Origin: Mesorhizobium sp. LHD-90
GTDB lineage: Bacteria > Pseudomonadota > Alphaproteobacteria > Rhizobiales > Rhizobiaceae
Assembly (NCBI RefSeq): GCF_030929505.1
Contig: NZ_JAVFVV010000005.1
Span: 1-64,000, forward strand
Length of the DNA stretch: 64,000 nucleotides
Direction: 5' to 3'
Part shown: one piece after another, positions 29,828-39,100 of the stretch
Layout of the letters: every line of letters starts with the position of its first letter
How positions within the stretch are numbered: the first letter of the stretch is position 1
Translations under genes and position numbers: made by a program
Notes under the pieces: generated by a model
Told to the model about the DNA's origin: nothing
What the model saw: only the letters and a program-made list of their open reading frames with translations
Databases searched by the model: none

Positions 29828-30745
29828 TCAGCGCTGGCGGTCGGCGATGAAACTCGCGGCCGATTTCAGGATCGTCGCGCGTTCGCCGTAAGGTTTCAGC
29901 AGCGTATGCGCCTCCTCGACGAGGCCCGCGAGTTGCTCCCGCGCCCATTCGGTTCCGTGAAGCGCGACCAGCGTAGCCTTGCCCGCGGCGGCGTCCTTGC
30001 CGGTCGCCTTGCCCATCGTCTCGGTGGTTGCGGTTACATCGAGGAGATCGTCCGCCAACTGGAAGGCCAGCCCGATCGCCGAGCCGAATTCCGCCAGTCG
30101 CTCACGATCCGAGGATGCGGCGCCGGCGACGATGGCGCCCGCCTCGCAGGCATGGCGGATCAGTGCCCCGGTCTTCATCGCCTGCAACCTGATGATCCCG
30201 GCTTCGTCCGGGGCCGCCTTCTCCGCTTGCAGATCCAGCGCCTGGCCGCCCGCCATGCCGCCATGTCCGGCGGCGCGCGCCAACCCGCTCACCAGCGCCA
30301 GCCGCTGTGCCGCTGGCAGGCCGGCCGCGCGGTCGGAAATGATCTCGAAGGCGAAGGTGAGCAGGCTGTCGCCGGCGAGGATGGCGGTCGCCTCGTCGAA
30401 GGCCCGATGCACCGTGGGCTGGCCGCGGCGCAGATCGTCGTCGTCCATCGCCGGCAGGTCGTCATGGATCAGCGAATAGCAGTGCACACATTCAAGCGCG
30501 GCGGCGACGTGCAGCGCGTCCGCGCTTTCATGGCCGAACAGCGCCGCGCTCTCCAGCAGCAGGAACGGGCGTAGCCGCTTGCCGCCGTTGAGCACGCCGT
30601 GCCGCATCGCCGCCATCAGCGCCGGCGGACGGGCGATCTCGCCCTCGGCATCGTGGTCGGAGAGCAGTCTGCGCAACAGCTCCTCGACGGCGCGGGCGCG
30701 TCGAAGCAGGGCCTTTTCGAAGTCCTCATGGGCGGAAATCGTCAT
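29828..30745 (-). CDS. ispA: Polyprenyl diphosphate synthase, farnesyl/geranyl-type
   Basis: A 305-residue trans-prenyltransferase condensing IPP with DMAPP/GPP, probably to farnesyl diphosphate. The first Asp-rich motif is in [18 protein letters not shown] and the second in [24 protein letters not shown] and the MKTGALI motif are also present. Two residues between the Asps of the first motif fit the bacterial FPP synthase class. ATG 30745 is chosen because homology begins a few residues later. It is divergent from mtgA. A geranylgeranyl-type product cannot be excluded. Confidence 0.88.
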   Translation of the reverse strand: MTISAHEDFEKALLRRARAVEELLRRLLSDHDAEGEIARPPALMAAMRHGVLNGGKRLRPFLLLESAALFGHESADALHVAAALECVHCYSLIHDDLPAMDDDDLRRGQPTVHRAFDEATAILAGDSLLTFAFEIISDRAAGLPAAQRLALVSGLARAAGHGGMAGGQALDLQAEKAAPDEAGIIRLQAMKTGALIRHACEAGAIVAGAASSDRERLAEFGSAIGLAFQLADDLLDVTATTETMGKATGKDAAAGKATLVALHGTEWAREQLAGLVEEAHTLLKPYGERATILKSAASFIADRQR

Positions 30746-30863
30746 GCCGACCCGTTTAGGCGATAAGTTGCCGCGGTCAAGCCGGCGCTTGCCGCCCGCC
30801 AGCCGTTGCGCTCTCGGTCCGCCGCCTTTATTCGGGTTGACGGAGAACGCGAAGGCGAGTGGC

Positions 30864-31610
30864 TTGGGCGACACCGTTCAACCGGAAACCGAGGTGCTGG
30901 AGGTGGCGGCGAAGGGTAGCGGCCGGACAAGCCGGCCCGGCGTACGCTTCTGGCTGTGGCGCCTGATCAAGATCGCTGTCGTGCTGGCCGTGATCCCGCT
31001 GGTGCTGACGATCCTCTACCTGCCGCCTTTCGTCCGCCCGATCTCGACCCTGATGCTGGCAGACCTCGTCACGCTCAAGGGTTACGACCGCCAATGGGTT
31101 TCGATCGACGATGTTTCGCCGGTTCTCGTCCATTCGGTCATCATGTCGGAGGATGGCCAGTTCTGCAGCCACTACGGCATCGATCTGGGAGAACTCAGGA
31201 AAGTCATTCTCGACCCGCGAGGCCCGTCGCGCGGCGCCTCGACCGTCACCATGCAGACGGTCAAGAACCTCTATCTGTGGTCCCGGCCGTTCGGAACCGC
31301 GCGAAAGGCCATCGAACTGCCCTACGCAGCCTATGTCGATCTGGTCATGTCGAAACGGCGCATCATGGAGATCTACCTCAACATTGCCGAATGGGGGCCA
31401 GGCATCTACGGGATCGAGGCCGCCGCGCAGCATCATTTCGGCGTTCCGGCAAAAAAACTCACCGCTCGCCAGGCCGCCCTTCTCGCCGTCACCCTGCCCA
31501 ATCCGATCCTGCGCAACCCGGCAAAGCCGGGGCCCGGCATGCGGCGGCTCGCCAATCGTGTCCAGCGTCTGGCGGCACGCTCCGGCGCCTATGTGCAGTG
31601 CCTTGGTTGA
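30864..31610 (+). CDS. mtgA: Monofunctional biosynthetic peptidoglycan transglycosylase
   Basis: A glycosyltransferase-51 enzyme that polymerises lipid II. A single N-terminal membrane helix ([20 protein letters not shown]) anchors it in the inner membrane. The catalytic motifs are [49 protein letters not shown] and [19 protein letters not shown]. Length of about 248 residues from a TTG at 30864 (GAAGG/GAG upstream) fits MtgA. No ATG exists between the conserved region and the divergent gene, so the start is uncertain and may be one of two GTGs slightly downstream. Confidence 0.88.
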   Translation: MGDTVQPETEVLEVAAKGSGRTSRPGVRFWLWRLIKIAVVLAVIPLVLTILYLPPFVRPISTLMLADLVTLKGYDRQWVSIDDVSPVLVHSVIMSEDGQFCSHYGIDLGELRKVILDPRGPSRGASTVTMQTVKNLYLWSRPFGTARKAIELPYAAYVDLVMSKRRIMEIYLNIAEWGPGIYGIEAAAQHHFGVPAKKLTARQAALLAVTLPNPILRNPAKPGPGMRRLANRVQRLAARSGAYVQCLG

Positions 31611-31801
31611 CGCCGCCCGGGATTTCGCGCAAGCCCGGTCCGCGAAGGCGGTTTTCCGCCGGAACGGCTAAAAAAAATGGCGGCAACGCTGGCCAAAGCC
31701 GCTTCGCGCGTGTATAGGCACGCCGAATTTCTCATACCGGCCCGGAATGCGCGGCTCCTTCTGCCAGAGCAGCCGGGTCCATTGACCGAAGGAACACAAC
31801 A

Positions 31802-31984
31802 ATGGCTGTGCCAAAAAGAAAGACCTCGCCTTCGAAGCGTGGCATGCGTCGCGCCGCCGACGCGCTGAAGGCCCCGACCTATGTCGAGGACAAGAATTCC
31901 GGCGAGATGCGCCGCCCTCACCATGTCGATCTGAAGACCGGCATGTATCGCGGCCGCCAGGTGCTCGAGCCGAAGGAAAGCTGA
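31802..31984 (+). CDS. rpmF: 50S ribosomal protein L32
   Basis: A 60-residue basic ribosomal protein beginning [18 protein letters not shown], as in other alphaproteobacteria, with GAAGGAA upstream of the ATG. It lacks the Cys zinc motif of some L32 proteins, which is normal in this group. It is followed by its own intrinsic terminator. Confidence 0.96.
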   Translation: MAVPKRKTSPSKRGMRRAADALKAPTYVEDKNSGEMRRPHHVDLKTGMYRGRQVLEPKES

Positions 31985-32016
31985 GCCTCGCACCGGCATT
32001 TGCCGACTGGTTGAAG

Positions 32017-32042
32017 GACCGGCCTCGCGCCGGTCTTTTTGC
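32017..32042 (+). terminator. Intrinsic terminator of rpmF
   Basis: GACCGGC pairs with GCCGGTC around a short CTCGC-like loop, followed by TTTTT, 33 bases after the rpmF stop. Confidence 0.85.
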
Positions 32043-32132
32043 GTTTGGCTGGGCGTGCCGCTCCCCATCGGGCTTGACGCGATCCGCCCCGGCTGGAAAG
32101 ACGATTGCGCCTCGAGCGACAGGAGAGCCGAC

Positions 32133-32540
32133 ATGCTGGGCATGGTTCCGCTGCTGATCATCCCTTTCCTGCTCTACAATCTCGGCCTCGCCGGCCTGTT
32201 CGGCGGAACCGCGACGGACCCGTTCTCGACCGGGATCTTCTCGCTGACGATGATGTCTGGCGGCGTCTGGACCATGACGGCCGGCGATCTTCTCATCGTC
32301 GTCGCGCTGGTGCTGTTGTTCATCGAGATGATGAAGTCGACGCGCTCCTCCAATGCCTCGATCATCGACCACCTGCTGTCCACCTTCGTCTTCGTCGCCT
32401 TCCTCGTTGAGTTCCTGCTGGTGCGTAACGCCGCGCATCCGGTCTTCTTCACACTGATGATGATTGCGCTGATCGACGTGCTGGCCGGCTTCTCCGTCAC
32501 CATCCGCACGGCCGGCCGTGATTTGAACCTGGACCACTGA
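32133..32540 (+). CDS. Conserved membrane protein, 135 residues
   Basis: Four probable membrane helices: MVPLLIIPFLLYNLGLAGLF, TAGDLLIVVALVLLFIEMMK, LLSTFVFVAFLVEFLLV and FFTLMMIALIDVLAGFSVTI. There are few charged residues between them. I recognise it only as a conserved small membrane protein seen in rhizobia. ATG 32133 follows AGGAGAG. The next gene, also a small membrane protein, starts 20 bases later, so they probably form a two-gene unit. Confidence 0.75.
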   Translation: MLGMVPLLIIPFLLYNLGLAGLFGGTATDPFSTGIFSLTMMSGGVWTMTAGDLLIVVALVLLFIEMMKSTRSSNASIIDHLLSTFVFVAFLVEFLLVRNAAHPVFFTLMMIALIDVLAGFSVTIRTAGRDLNLDH

Positions 32541-32560
32541 CCGTCGCGGGGAGCGCGGAG

Positions 32561-32902
32561 ATGGCCACAGGCGAAGAAACCGGCAGGGCGGCGAAAGGCG
32601 GTCTCGGGCGGTTCTTCGCGGCGCGATGGAACGGCGAGATTGCACTGGAGCGCCTGTTCTGGCGCGATGCGCTGCTCACCGGGACGGCGATCAACATCGT
32701 CACGACCATCGCCTCGCTGGCGCTGTTCGTGGCCAAGGCGCCGGCCGCCGTCGCCGTCACGGTCTATCTGGCGCCACTCCCCTACAATCTTTTCCTGGCC
32801 TTTTCGGTATGGCGCACCGCCGAACGCCAGCGCAGCGGCGCCACGGCTCTCTTCTATCAGATGGCGGTGATCGCCTGGTTGATCGTGGCGATCCTGATCT
32901 GA
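32561..32902 (+). CDS. Small membrane protein, 113 residues
   Basis: Not recognised. A charged N-terminus (about 35 residues) is followed by three hydrophobic stretches (AINIVTTIASLALFVAKAPA, VTVYLAPLPYNLFLAFSVW, FYQMAVIAWLIVAILI). GGGGAGCGCGGAG precedes the ATG. It is the likely partner of the preceding membrane protein and converges on the metallo-beta-lactamase-fold gene 31 bases on. Confidence 0.7.
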   Translation: MATGEETGRAAKGGLGRFFAARWNGEIALERLFWRDALLTGTAINIVTTIASLALFVAKAPAAVAVTVYLAPLPYNLFLAFSVWRTAERQRSGATALFYQMAVIAWLIVAILI

Positions 32903-32933
32903 GCGGCCATTCTCAACCTGAGCCGTCTGAATC

Positions 32934-33734
32934 TCAGTCGGTGATCGCCGCGAGATAGCGTGCGACCGATCGTTCGAACACCCGCCGGCCGTCGCCGATG
33001 ACGTTGTTGTCCCACCAGCCGCCGTAGATGTCGTCGAAGTCGAGACCCGCCAACGCCGCCTCAATGCCGCGGACTTTGCGTGCATTGAGCGGAATGTGAT
33101 TGGGATAACTGTACATGAAGGAGACCCACCGCCGTGTCGGCGTCACCTGCACGATGTCTCCCGCAAGCAGTGCGTTGCCGCCCGGTCGCTTCCAGTGAAG
33201 CACCTGCCCTCCCTCGAAATGGCCGCCACAACGCACCAATGTAAGCGACGCGTTGAGCGCCAGCCTCTCGCCGTTCCAGAACCGCACGGCCGGATCGGGC
33301 CGCATCACCCATTGGCGCTCGGCTTCGTGAATGTGGATCGGCACGCCGCCGAAGGCCCGGCTCCAATCGACCATCGCCGCGTAGAAATGCGGGTGCGAAA
33401 TGGCGATGGCCGAAAGCCCGCCGCGCCTATCGATTTCGGCGACGGCTTCGTCGCTCACCATGCTCGTGCAGTCCCAAAGCACGTTGCCGTGCGGCGTCTC
33501 GGCCAGCAGGGCGCGCTGGCCTATGGCGAAACACGGCGAAATACCGCAGCCGAGCACGCCGGCGTCGTCGCGCATCTCCAGTCGGTGCGAGGCGGCGAGT
33601 TCGGCCGGCGTAGTCCAGGCCTGCCCGTCCCAGCGCACCCATTGCCGCTCGTCCTCGCAGATCGGGCAGCGGGCCGGCGGGTCAGCGCCTTCGGTGAACT
33701 GAGTTCCACAGGTGACACAGATAAAGGCTGTCAT
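32934..33734 (-). CDS. Metallo-beta-lactamase-fold protein with N-terminal rubredoxin-like zinc ribbon
   Basis: A 266-residue protein. Residues 5-28 hold a CxxC pair (FICVTCGTQ ... RCPICEDE) like rubredoxin or a zinc ribbon. The rest resembles an MBL-fold hydrolase: NVLWDCTSM, ISHPHFYAAMVDWSRAFGG with the first metal-ligand region altered from HxHxDH to HPHFYAAM, RCGGHFEGGQVLHW, and LLAGDIVQV with a metal Asp. The HxHxDH motif is incomplete, so catalysis may be changed. The substrate is unknown. It follows msrB by 81 bases on the same strand. Confidence 0.75.
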   Translation of the reverse strand: MTAFICVTCGTQFTEGADPPARCPICEDERQWVRWDGQAWTTPAELAASHRLEMRDDAGVLGCGISPCFAIGQRALLAETPHGNVLWDCTSMVSDEAVAEIDRRGGLSAIAISHPHFYAAMVDWSRAFGGVPIHIHEAERQWVMRPDPAVRFWNGERLALNASLTLVRCGGHFEGGQVLHWKRPGGNALLAGDIVQVTPTRRWVSFMYSYPNHIPLNARKVRGIEAALAGLDFDDIYGGWWDNNVIGDGRRVFERSVARYLAAITD

Positions 33735-33815
33735 GGCGGATATCCCGTTGAAGGCCGGAGATCGAAGTCACGCCCCACGGGTGCGGGCAGGTTGGTCGCC
33801 CGCGTGCGAACAGCT

Positions 33816-34220
33816 TCAGGCCGCCGGCTCGAAGTTCAGGGCAACGCCGTTGATGCAGTAGCGCAGATAGGTCGGCGGCGGACCGTCCTCGAACACATGG
33901 CCGAGATGGCTGCCGCAGCGCGAGCAATGGCACTCGGTGCGCACCATGCCATGGCTGCGGTCGACCGTGGTTTCGACCGAGCCGGGAACGGGATCGTTGA
34001 AGCTTGGCCAGCCGGTGCCGCTCTCGAACTTCAGCTTGGATTCGAACAGCGGCTGGTCGCAGCCCGCGCATTTGAAGGCGCCGGCGCGCTTCTCGTGGAG
34101 CAGGGCGCAACTGCCCGGCCGCTCGGTGCCGTGCTGGCGCATGATGTAGTACTGCTCTGGGGTCAGTTTCGCGCGCCATTCGGCGTCGGTCCGGGTGACG
34201 GGATAGGTGTTGCCGTCCAT
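33816..34220 (-). CDS. msrB: Peptide methionine (R)-S-oxide reductase
   Basis: A 134-residue enzyme reducing methionine-R-sulfoxide in proteins. The zinc CxxC pairs FKCAGCDQPLF and CHCSRCGSHLGH, the core SGTGWPSF and the catalytic Cys in YLRYCINGVALNF are all present. ATG 34220 is chosen because the conserved part starts within 15 residues. It lies downstream of the carD terminator and so needs its own promoter. Confidence 0.95.
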   Translation of the reverse strand: MDGNTYPVTRTDAEWRAKLTPEQYYIMRQHGTERPGSCALLHEKRAGAFKCAGCDQPLFESKLKFESGTGWPSFNDPVPGSVETTVDRSHGMVRTECHCSRCGSHLGHVFEDGPPPTYLRYCINGVALNFEPAA

Positions 34221-34332
34221 ATCATTTCTCCAAAAACTTGGGGGCGTCCTCTTTTCGCGCAAATATAGGCATTCGTTACACCCTTCCACCATGGCAATTG
34301 CCACACGGACGGTGCGGGCAGGCACAGCCAAC

Positions 34333-34360
34333 AAAAAACCCGGCGCGAAGCCGGGTTTTT
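34333..34360 (-). terminator. Intrinsic terminator of carD, possibly bidirectional
   Basis: AAAAAACCCGGC / GCCGGGTTTTT with a GCGAA loop. The T-run on the minus strand follows the carD stop by 25 bases, and the A/T runs on both sides allow activity in either direction. Confidence 0.85.
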
Positions 34361-34385
34361 CAAGGGTTTAGCGAAACGAAGCGGA

Positions 34386-34964
34386 TTACGCCGCCTCTTC
34401 CTGCTCGGCTTCCTCATTATCGGCCTTGGCGCCACGCTTCGGCCCCTTGGCGAGGTTGGCCTCGATCATGCGGACCGCCTCGGTCTCGGAGACACGGTTC
34501 ACCGCGGCGATCTCGCGGGCCATGCGGTCCAGCGCCGCCTCGTAGAGCTGGCGCTCGGAATAGGACTGCTCGGGCTGGTTCTCGGCGCGGTAGAGGTCGC
34601 GCACCACCTCGGAGATCGAGATGAGATCGCCGGAATTGATCTTCTGGTCGTATTCCTGAGCGCGGCGCGACCACATTGTGCGCTTGATGCGCGCGCGGCC
34701 CTGCAGCACTTTCAGCGCGCGGTCGACATAGTCGGTCTCCGACAGCTTGCGCATGCCGATGGCGGTGGCCTTGGCGACCGGCACCTTGAGACGCATCTTG
34801 TCCTTGGCGAAATCGATGACGAAGAGCTCGAGCTTGTGGCCTGCCACTTCCTGCTCGTCGATCGAAACGATCTGGCCAACGCCGTGAGCCGGGTAGACGA
34901 TGAACTCCCCGCTTTTGAAACCGTGACGGACCGGGGACTTCTTCTGCACCTGTGTCGTTGCCAT
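34386..34964 (-). CDS. carD: CarD family transcriptional regulator
   Basis: A 192-residue RNA-polymerase-binding regulator. The N-terminal RNAP-interacting Tudor-like domain shows VYPAHGVGQIVSIDEQEVAG and DKMRLKVPV, followed by a helical DNA-binding domain (RRAQEYDQKINSGDLISISE, VVRDLYR, YEAALDRMAREIAAV) and an acidic tail. CarD in alphaproteobacteria stabilises open promoter complexes, including at rRNA genes. ATG 34964 gives the short basic leader usual for the family. A hairpin lies upstream at 35080-35109. Confidence 0.95.
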   Translation of the reverse strand: MATTQVQKKSPVRHGFKSGEFIVYPAHGVGQIVSIDEQEVAGHKLELFVIDFAKDKMRLKVPVAKATAIGMRKLSETDYVDRALKVLQGRARIKRTMWSRRAQEYDQKINSGDLISISEVVRDLYRAENQPEQSYSERQLYEAALDRMAREIAAVNRVSETEAVRMIEANLAKGPKRGAKADNEEAEQEEAA

Positions 34965-35079
34965 TACGCCCTGCACTCCTGTTGCGCCGCCGGCACCGCG
35001 TGCCGGCCGGCAATTGGATCGGCCTTCCGCCGAACGAGAATTGCCCTCAGACAGCAAAACGTTTCCGGAAAAGCACGCG

Positions 35080-35109
35080 CTGGGTTAAAGCCGAAACGGC
35101 TTAACCCAG
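35080..35109. promoter_or_regulatory. Inverted repeat upstream of carD
   Basis: CTGGGTTAAAGCCG (35080-35093) and CGGCTTAACCCAG (35097-35109) pair apart from a one-base bulge. It lies 116 bases before the carD start within a 360-base gap (34965-35324) otherwise without a gene. It could be an operator or a leader hairpin of carD, or a terminator for fdxA, though no T-run is present. Confidence 0.45.
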
Positions 35110-35324
35110 GCCCAAGTTGCCTTGGTCCGGAGCGGAATTTCCACCTTTCAGTGATAGAGGCTCTTCGCCATTGAACGACGACGTGTCTGCGGCATGTTTT
35201 TTTCGGATAGCATAAAAACGGGCAAGAATCAAGAATTTACTGCACCCGCGAAGACGCGCCGCAGCGCAAGGCCCTTATCCGGCCTTCGCGCAGTTTCTTA
35301 AAATGCCCGACGCGGGTGGTGGCG

Positions 35325-35663
35325 TCAGTCGCCTTCGCCCGGCTCGGCCGAAAAATACTGCTCGAACTTGTTCTCCTGCCCGTCGAACGCCTTGGCGTCT
35401 GGCAATTCGTCCTTCTTGACCGTGATGTTCGGCCATTTGGAAGCGTATTCCGTATTGATCTGCAGCCATTTGTCCAACCCCGGCTCGGTGTCGGGCTTGA
35501 TGGCGTCGGCCGGGCATTCCGGCTCGCAAACGCCGCAATCGATGCATTCGTCGGGGTGGATGACGAGCATGTTCTCGCCTTCGTAGAAGCAGTCGACCGG
35601 ACAGACCTCGACGCAATCGGTGTACTTGCACTTGATGCAGTTGTCGGTGACGACGTAGGTCAT
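35325..35663 (-). CDS. fdxA: Seven-iron ferredoxin FdxA
   Basis: A 112-residue electron carrier with one [3Fe-4S] and one [4Fe-4S] cluster. The Cys pattern is [18 protein letters not shown] then [12 protein letters not shown], and a long acidic C-terminal tail ends the protein, as usual for this family. It starts TYVVTDNCI. It precedes carD in the same direction, a neighbourhood often seen in rhizobia, but is separated from it by 360 bases. Confidence 0.95.
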   Translation of the reverse strand: MTYVVTDNCIKCKYTDCVEVCPVDCFYEGENMLVIHPDECIDCGVCEPECPADAIKPDTEPGLDKWLQINTEYASKWPNITVKKDELPDAKAFDGQENKFEQYFSAEPGEGD

Positions 35664-35802
35664 AACGAGGCTCCGGCGGATCGCCGCTTATCGGTCAAGG
35701 GTGACGTAATTGCTTTGTCGCGGGCTGGCAAGGGTTGCCTTTGCACCGGTAAGCCGCAGGCTGCAATGACGTTTCCGCCGCCCGTGCGCACTTCGGCGGT
35801 TG

Positions 35803-36183
35803 TCACGAATGATCGCGCAAACGGTCGGTCTGCCGCCGCTCCTTCTTGGTGGGGCGGCCACTGCCGAGGTCGCGCACGGCCGGAAGGGCATCCGGCAGCG
35901 GTTTCTCGCTGGCAGGAGGCGGCGAGAGGTCTTCGTAGAGGGTGCGGGCCTCCTCCGCCGGGCCGCGCCGGTTGCCGGGCAGAAGCACCCGGTAGACCAG
36001 GATGCGGAGATCGAGAGTGATCGTCAGCGTATCGCCGGGCTGGACAAGATCGGAGGCCTTGTCGGACTTTTCGCCGTTGATGCGCACGCGGCCGGCCTGC
36101 GCCAGCTTGGCTGCGAGCGACCTGGATTTGACGGCGCGCGTGAAAAATAGCCATTTATCAACGCGTTGCCGGGCTTCGGCCAT
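35803..36183 (-). CDS. S4-domain RNA-binding protein (HslR-like)
   Basis: A 126-residue protein with an N-terminal S4 RNA-binding domain: RVDKWLFFTRAVKSRSLAAK, then GRVRINGEKSDKASDLVQPG. A Pro/Arg-rich tail ending RRQTDRLRDHS follows. It resembles Hsp15/HslR, which binds stalled 50S subunits. Its start codon lies directly against the stop of the upstream helicase gene, so the two are coupled and an RNA-related function is likely for both. Confidence 0.88.
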   Translation of the reverse strand: MAEARQRVDKWLFFTRAVKSRSLAAKLAQAGRVRINGEKSDKASDLVQPGDTLTITLDLRILVYRVLLPGNRRGPAEEARTLYEDLSPPPASEKPLPDALPAVRDLGSGRPTKKERRQTDRLRDHS

Positions 36184-39100
36184 CTACTTTTTCAGTTGAT
36201 CGCGCAGGGCGGCGAGTTTTGCGAAAGGCGAATCCGGGTCGAAACGGGCGGGTTTTTCTTCCCGGGGCTTCGACTGGAAGACCGCCTTCCCGCCGTCCTT
36301 GCGTCGGTTGTCGGGGCGCTCACCGCGCTCCGGACGCTCTCCGCGCTCGGCCTGCGGACGGTTGCCGTCGGGCTTGCCCTTGAACCGCTCGCGGTCGAAT
36401 TTCGGTTTGTTTCCAAAGCGTTGATCGCCCTGCGGCCGGTCCCTGCCCTGCCCCGGCGCGCCGTCAGGCCGGCCCTGGCGCGGGCCGCGCGCGTCACGCT
36501 GACCATCGGCGCGCTGGCCTTCGCTCTGCTGGCCGTCGCGGCGCGGGGGCCGCTGCTGACCGTCGCGCTGCCGGCCGTCATGCTGCGGGCGGTTGCGGTC
36601 GCCGTGACGATGGCGCGGACGGTGCTCGAAACGCGCAGGACGCCACAAAAGCAATGGCTTAGGTTCTTCCGCGGGCGTTTCGGCGGCAGCTTCGGCAGGG
36701 GCGTCGGACGCAGCGTCGGAAGATGCGTGAAGTCCGGAAGATAGAGGTTTTTCAACCACTTCTTCGGAAGTTGAAGGTCCTTCCGGCTGAATCGCTTCGC
36801 TCGAGGCCGTTTTTTCCGGCTCAAGTGTTGCGTTTTCGGCGATCGCGCCTTCCGAGCGAGGCTCCGGCGTTGCATCTTCGACTGCCTGCGCAGGCCCGGC
36901 CTCGATCTCGCCTATGACCTCTCCGTCCGCCGACTGGATTGCGGTCTGATCGGCAGGCACCTCATCCACGGTCGCATCGACAGACAGCGTTTCGGCGGTT
37001 TCATCGATGGCCGCCTCACGGGCAATCTCGTCGCCAGCTTCGGCCTCCACCGTCCCGAGGGCGGCGTCGGGAGCAGCGTCGTCAGCAGCGGCCGAAAGCC
37101 GTTCGGATGCGTCCGCTTCAGCCGCGATAGCGGACCCGGTCGCATCGCCGGTCTCGACCGAAGCCAAGGTCTCGACCATGGCGGTCTCGTCGCCCACGGA
37201 AGGCGCGACCGCCGCCGTGCTGGCTTCCGACTCGGCGGCGATGCCGGCATCCGTCCCGGCCGTGGCCTCTCTTGCCGCCTTTTCGGCGGCTGCCCGCTCG
37301 GCGGCGGCGGCGCGCTCGGCGGCAGCCTTCGCGGCGGCCTCCCGCGCAGCAAGGTCGAGCACTTCGAGGCGGGCCTTGACGTCCGCCGCCGGTTTCGCCT
37401 CGGAGCGGTAGCCGAGACCCTTGAGGATTTCCTCGATGTCCTCGCCGGTGGCGCCCAAAATGGACATCATCGCCGGCGTGACCAGGAACGCGCTGCCGTC
37501 ATAGGCGCCGTCGGGGCGAAGGCCGGTGGAGCCGGGCTTCCACGAGAGCGCCGGACGGATGAGATCGGCGAGGCGCTCGAGGATGTCGACGCGCACGGCG
37601 CGGCGCCCCAGCATGCGGAAGCCGGCGAGGCCGTAAAACGCCTTGTCGAAGGCAGCGTTGACCAGCACCGAGGTACGGCCGGCCGCCAGCATGTGGACGA
37701 TGTCGCCGAAACCGGGCTTGTCCTTGCCGTCGTTCTTCAGTGCCCAAAGCAGGGTTATGATGCTGGCAGGCGCCGGCTTGACCAGCGCCGGGATGAAAAT
37801 GTGGTAGGCGCCGAAACGCACGCCCAGCCGGCGCAGCGCGGCGCGGTTCTCCTGGTCGAGCGACTTCACTTCCTCGGCGATCTCGCGGCGGCTGATCAGG
37901 CCGAACTGCTCGACCAGCCGGAAGGCGATGCCGCGCGCGATGCCGGTCAGTTGCTCGGCCTGCTTCAAGTCGAAGAGCGGCTTCAGCACCGTCTCGATCT
38001 GGAAGTTGACGAAGCGCTCGGCGCGCGCCGCCACCTTGTCGCGGGCGGGGCCGGTGAGCTGTTCGTCGGCGAGCACGATGACGCGCGGCTTCAGCGGGTC
38101 TTCGGTGGCGGCAAGCGTTCCGATCGGCGAGCCTATCCAGCGCAGGATGCCGTCGGAGGCGAGCGCGATGTCGTGATTGCCCGACAGCGAGAATTTTTCG
38201 GCGCGCGCCTCGAACTCGGCGGCAAGCGCCTTCTGCGCGGCTGCCTTGATCGCCTTGCCGTCCTCGCCCGCCGCCGCCTGGTCGGCGGTAAAACGGAACC
38301 CTTGCAGATCGCCGACGTGATGGCCTTCCACCATCACGGTTCCGGACGAGTCGATTTCGGCTTCAAGCATCGTATTTTCTCTCAGGCGTCGCATGAGGAC
38401 GGAAGTCCTGCGATCAACGAAGCGTTTCGTCAACCGCTCATGCAGCGCATCCGACAATCTGTCCTCGATCTCGCGCGTTTTTTCTTGCCAGTGCAGCGGA
38501 TCGGCCAGCCAGCCAGCCCGGTTCGACACGTAGGTCCAGGTTCGGATCTGGGCGATGCGGTTGGACAGCGTGTCGATGTCGCCCTCGGTGGAATCGGCGC
38601 GACGCACCTGTTCGGCCAGATAATTCTCGTCGACATGGCCGCGCCGCGCGAGGTCCATGTAGAGCGAGGCGACCAGCTCCGAATGCTGGGCCGGCGCGAT
38701 GCGGCGATAGTCGGGAAGCGAGCAGACGTCCCACAGCAGCGAGACGCGGTCGCGTCCGACAGCGAGCTGGCGGATGTCCGGATCGCGGGCAAGCTGCTCC
38801 AGCGCTCGCGCGTCGACCGCCGGCAAGGCGCGCGTCAGCCCCTCGACCGGAGCCACGGTCTCGATCGAATGCCGCAGCGCGTCGACGCTGGAAAAATCGA
38901 AACGCGCGGTGCGCCATTGCAGCACCTTCACCGGCTCGAAGTCGTGGCTCTCGATCTTCTCGACCAGATCCTCGTCGAACGGGTCCACCTGGCCGGTCAC
39001 GCCAAAAGTGCCGTCGCGCAGGTGCCGGCCGGCACGGCCGGCGATCTGGCCGAGCTCGGCCGCCGTCAGCGCCCTGTACTGGAAACCGTCGAATTTCCGG

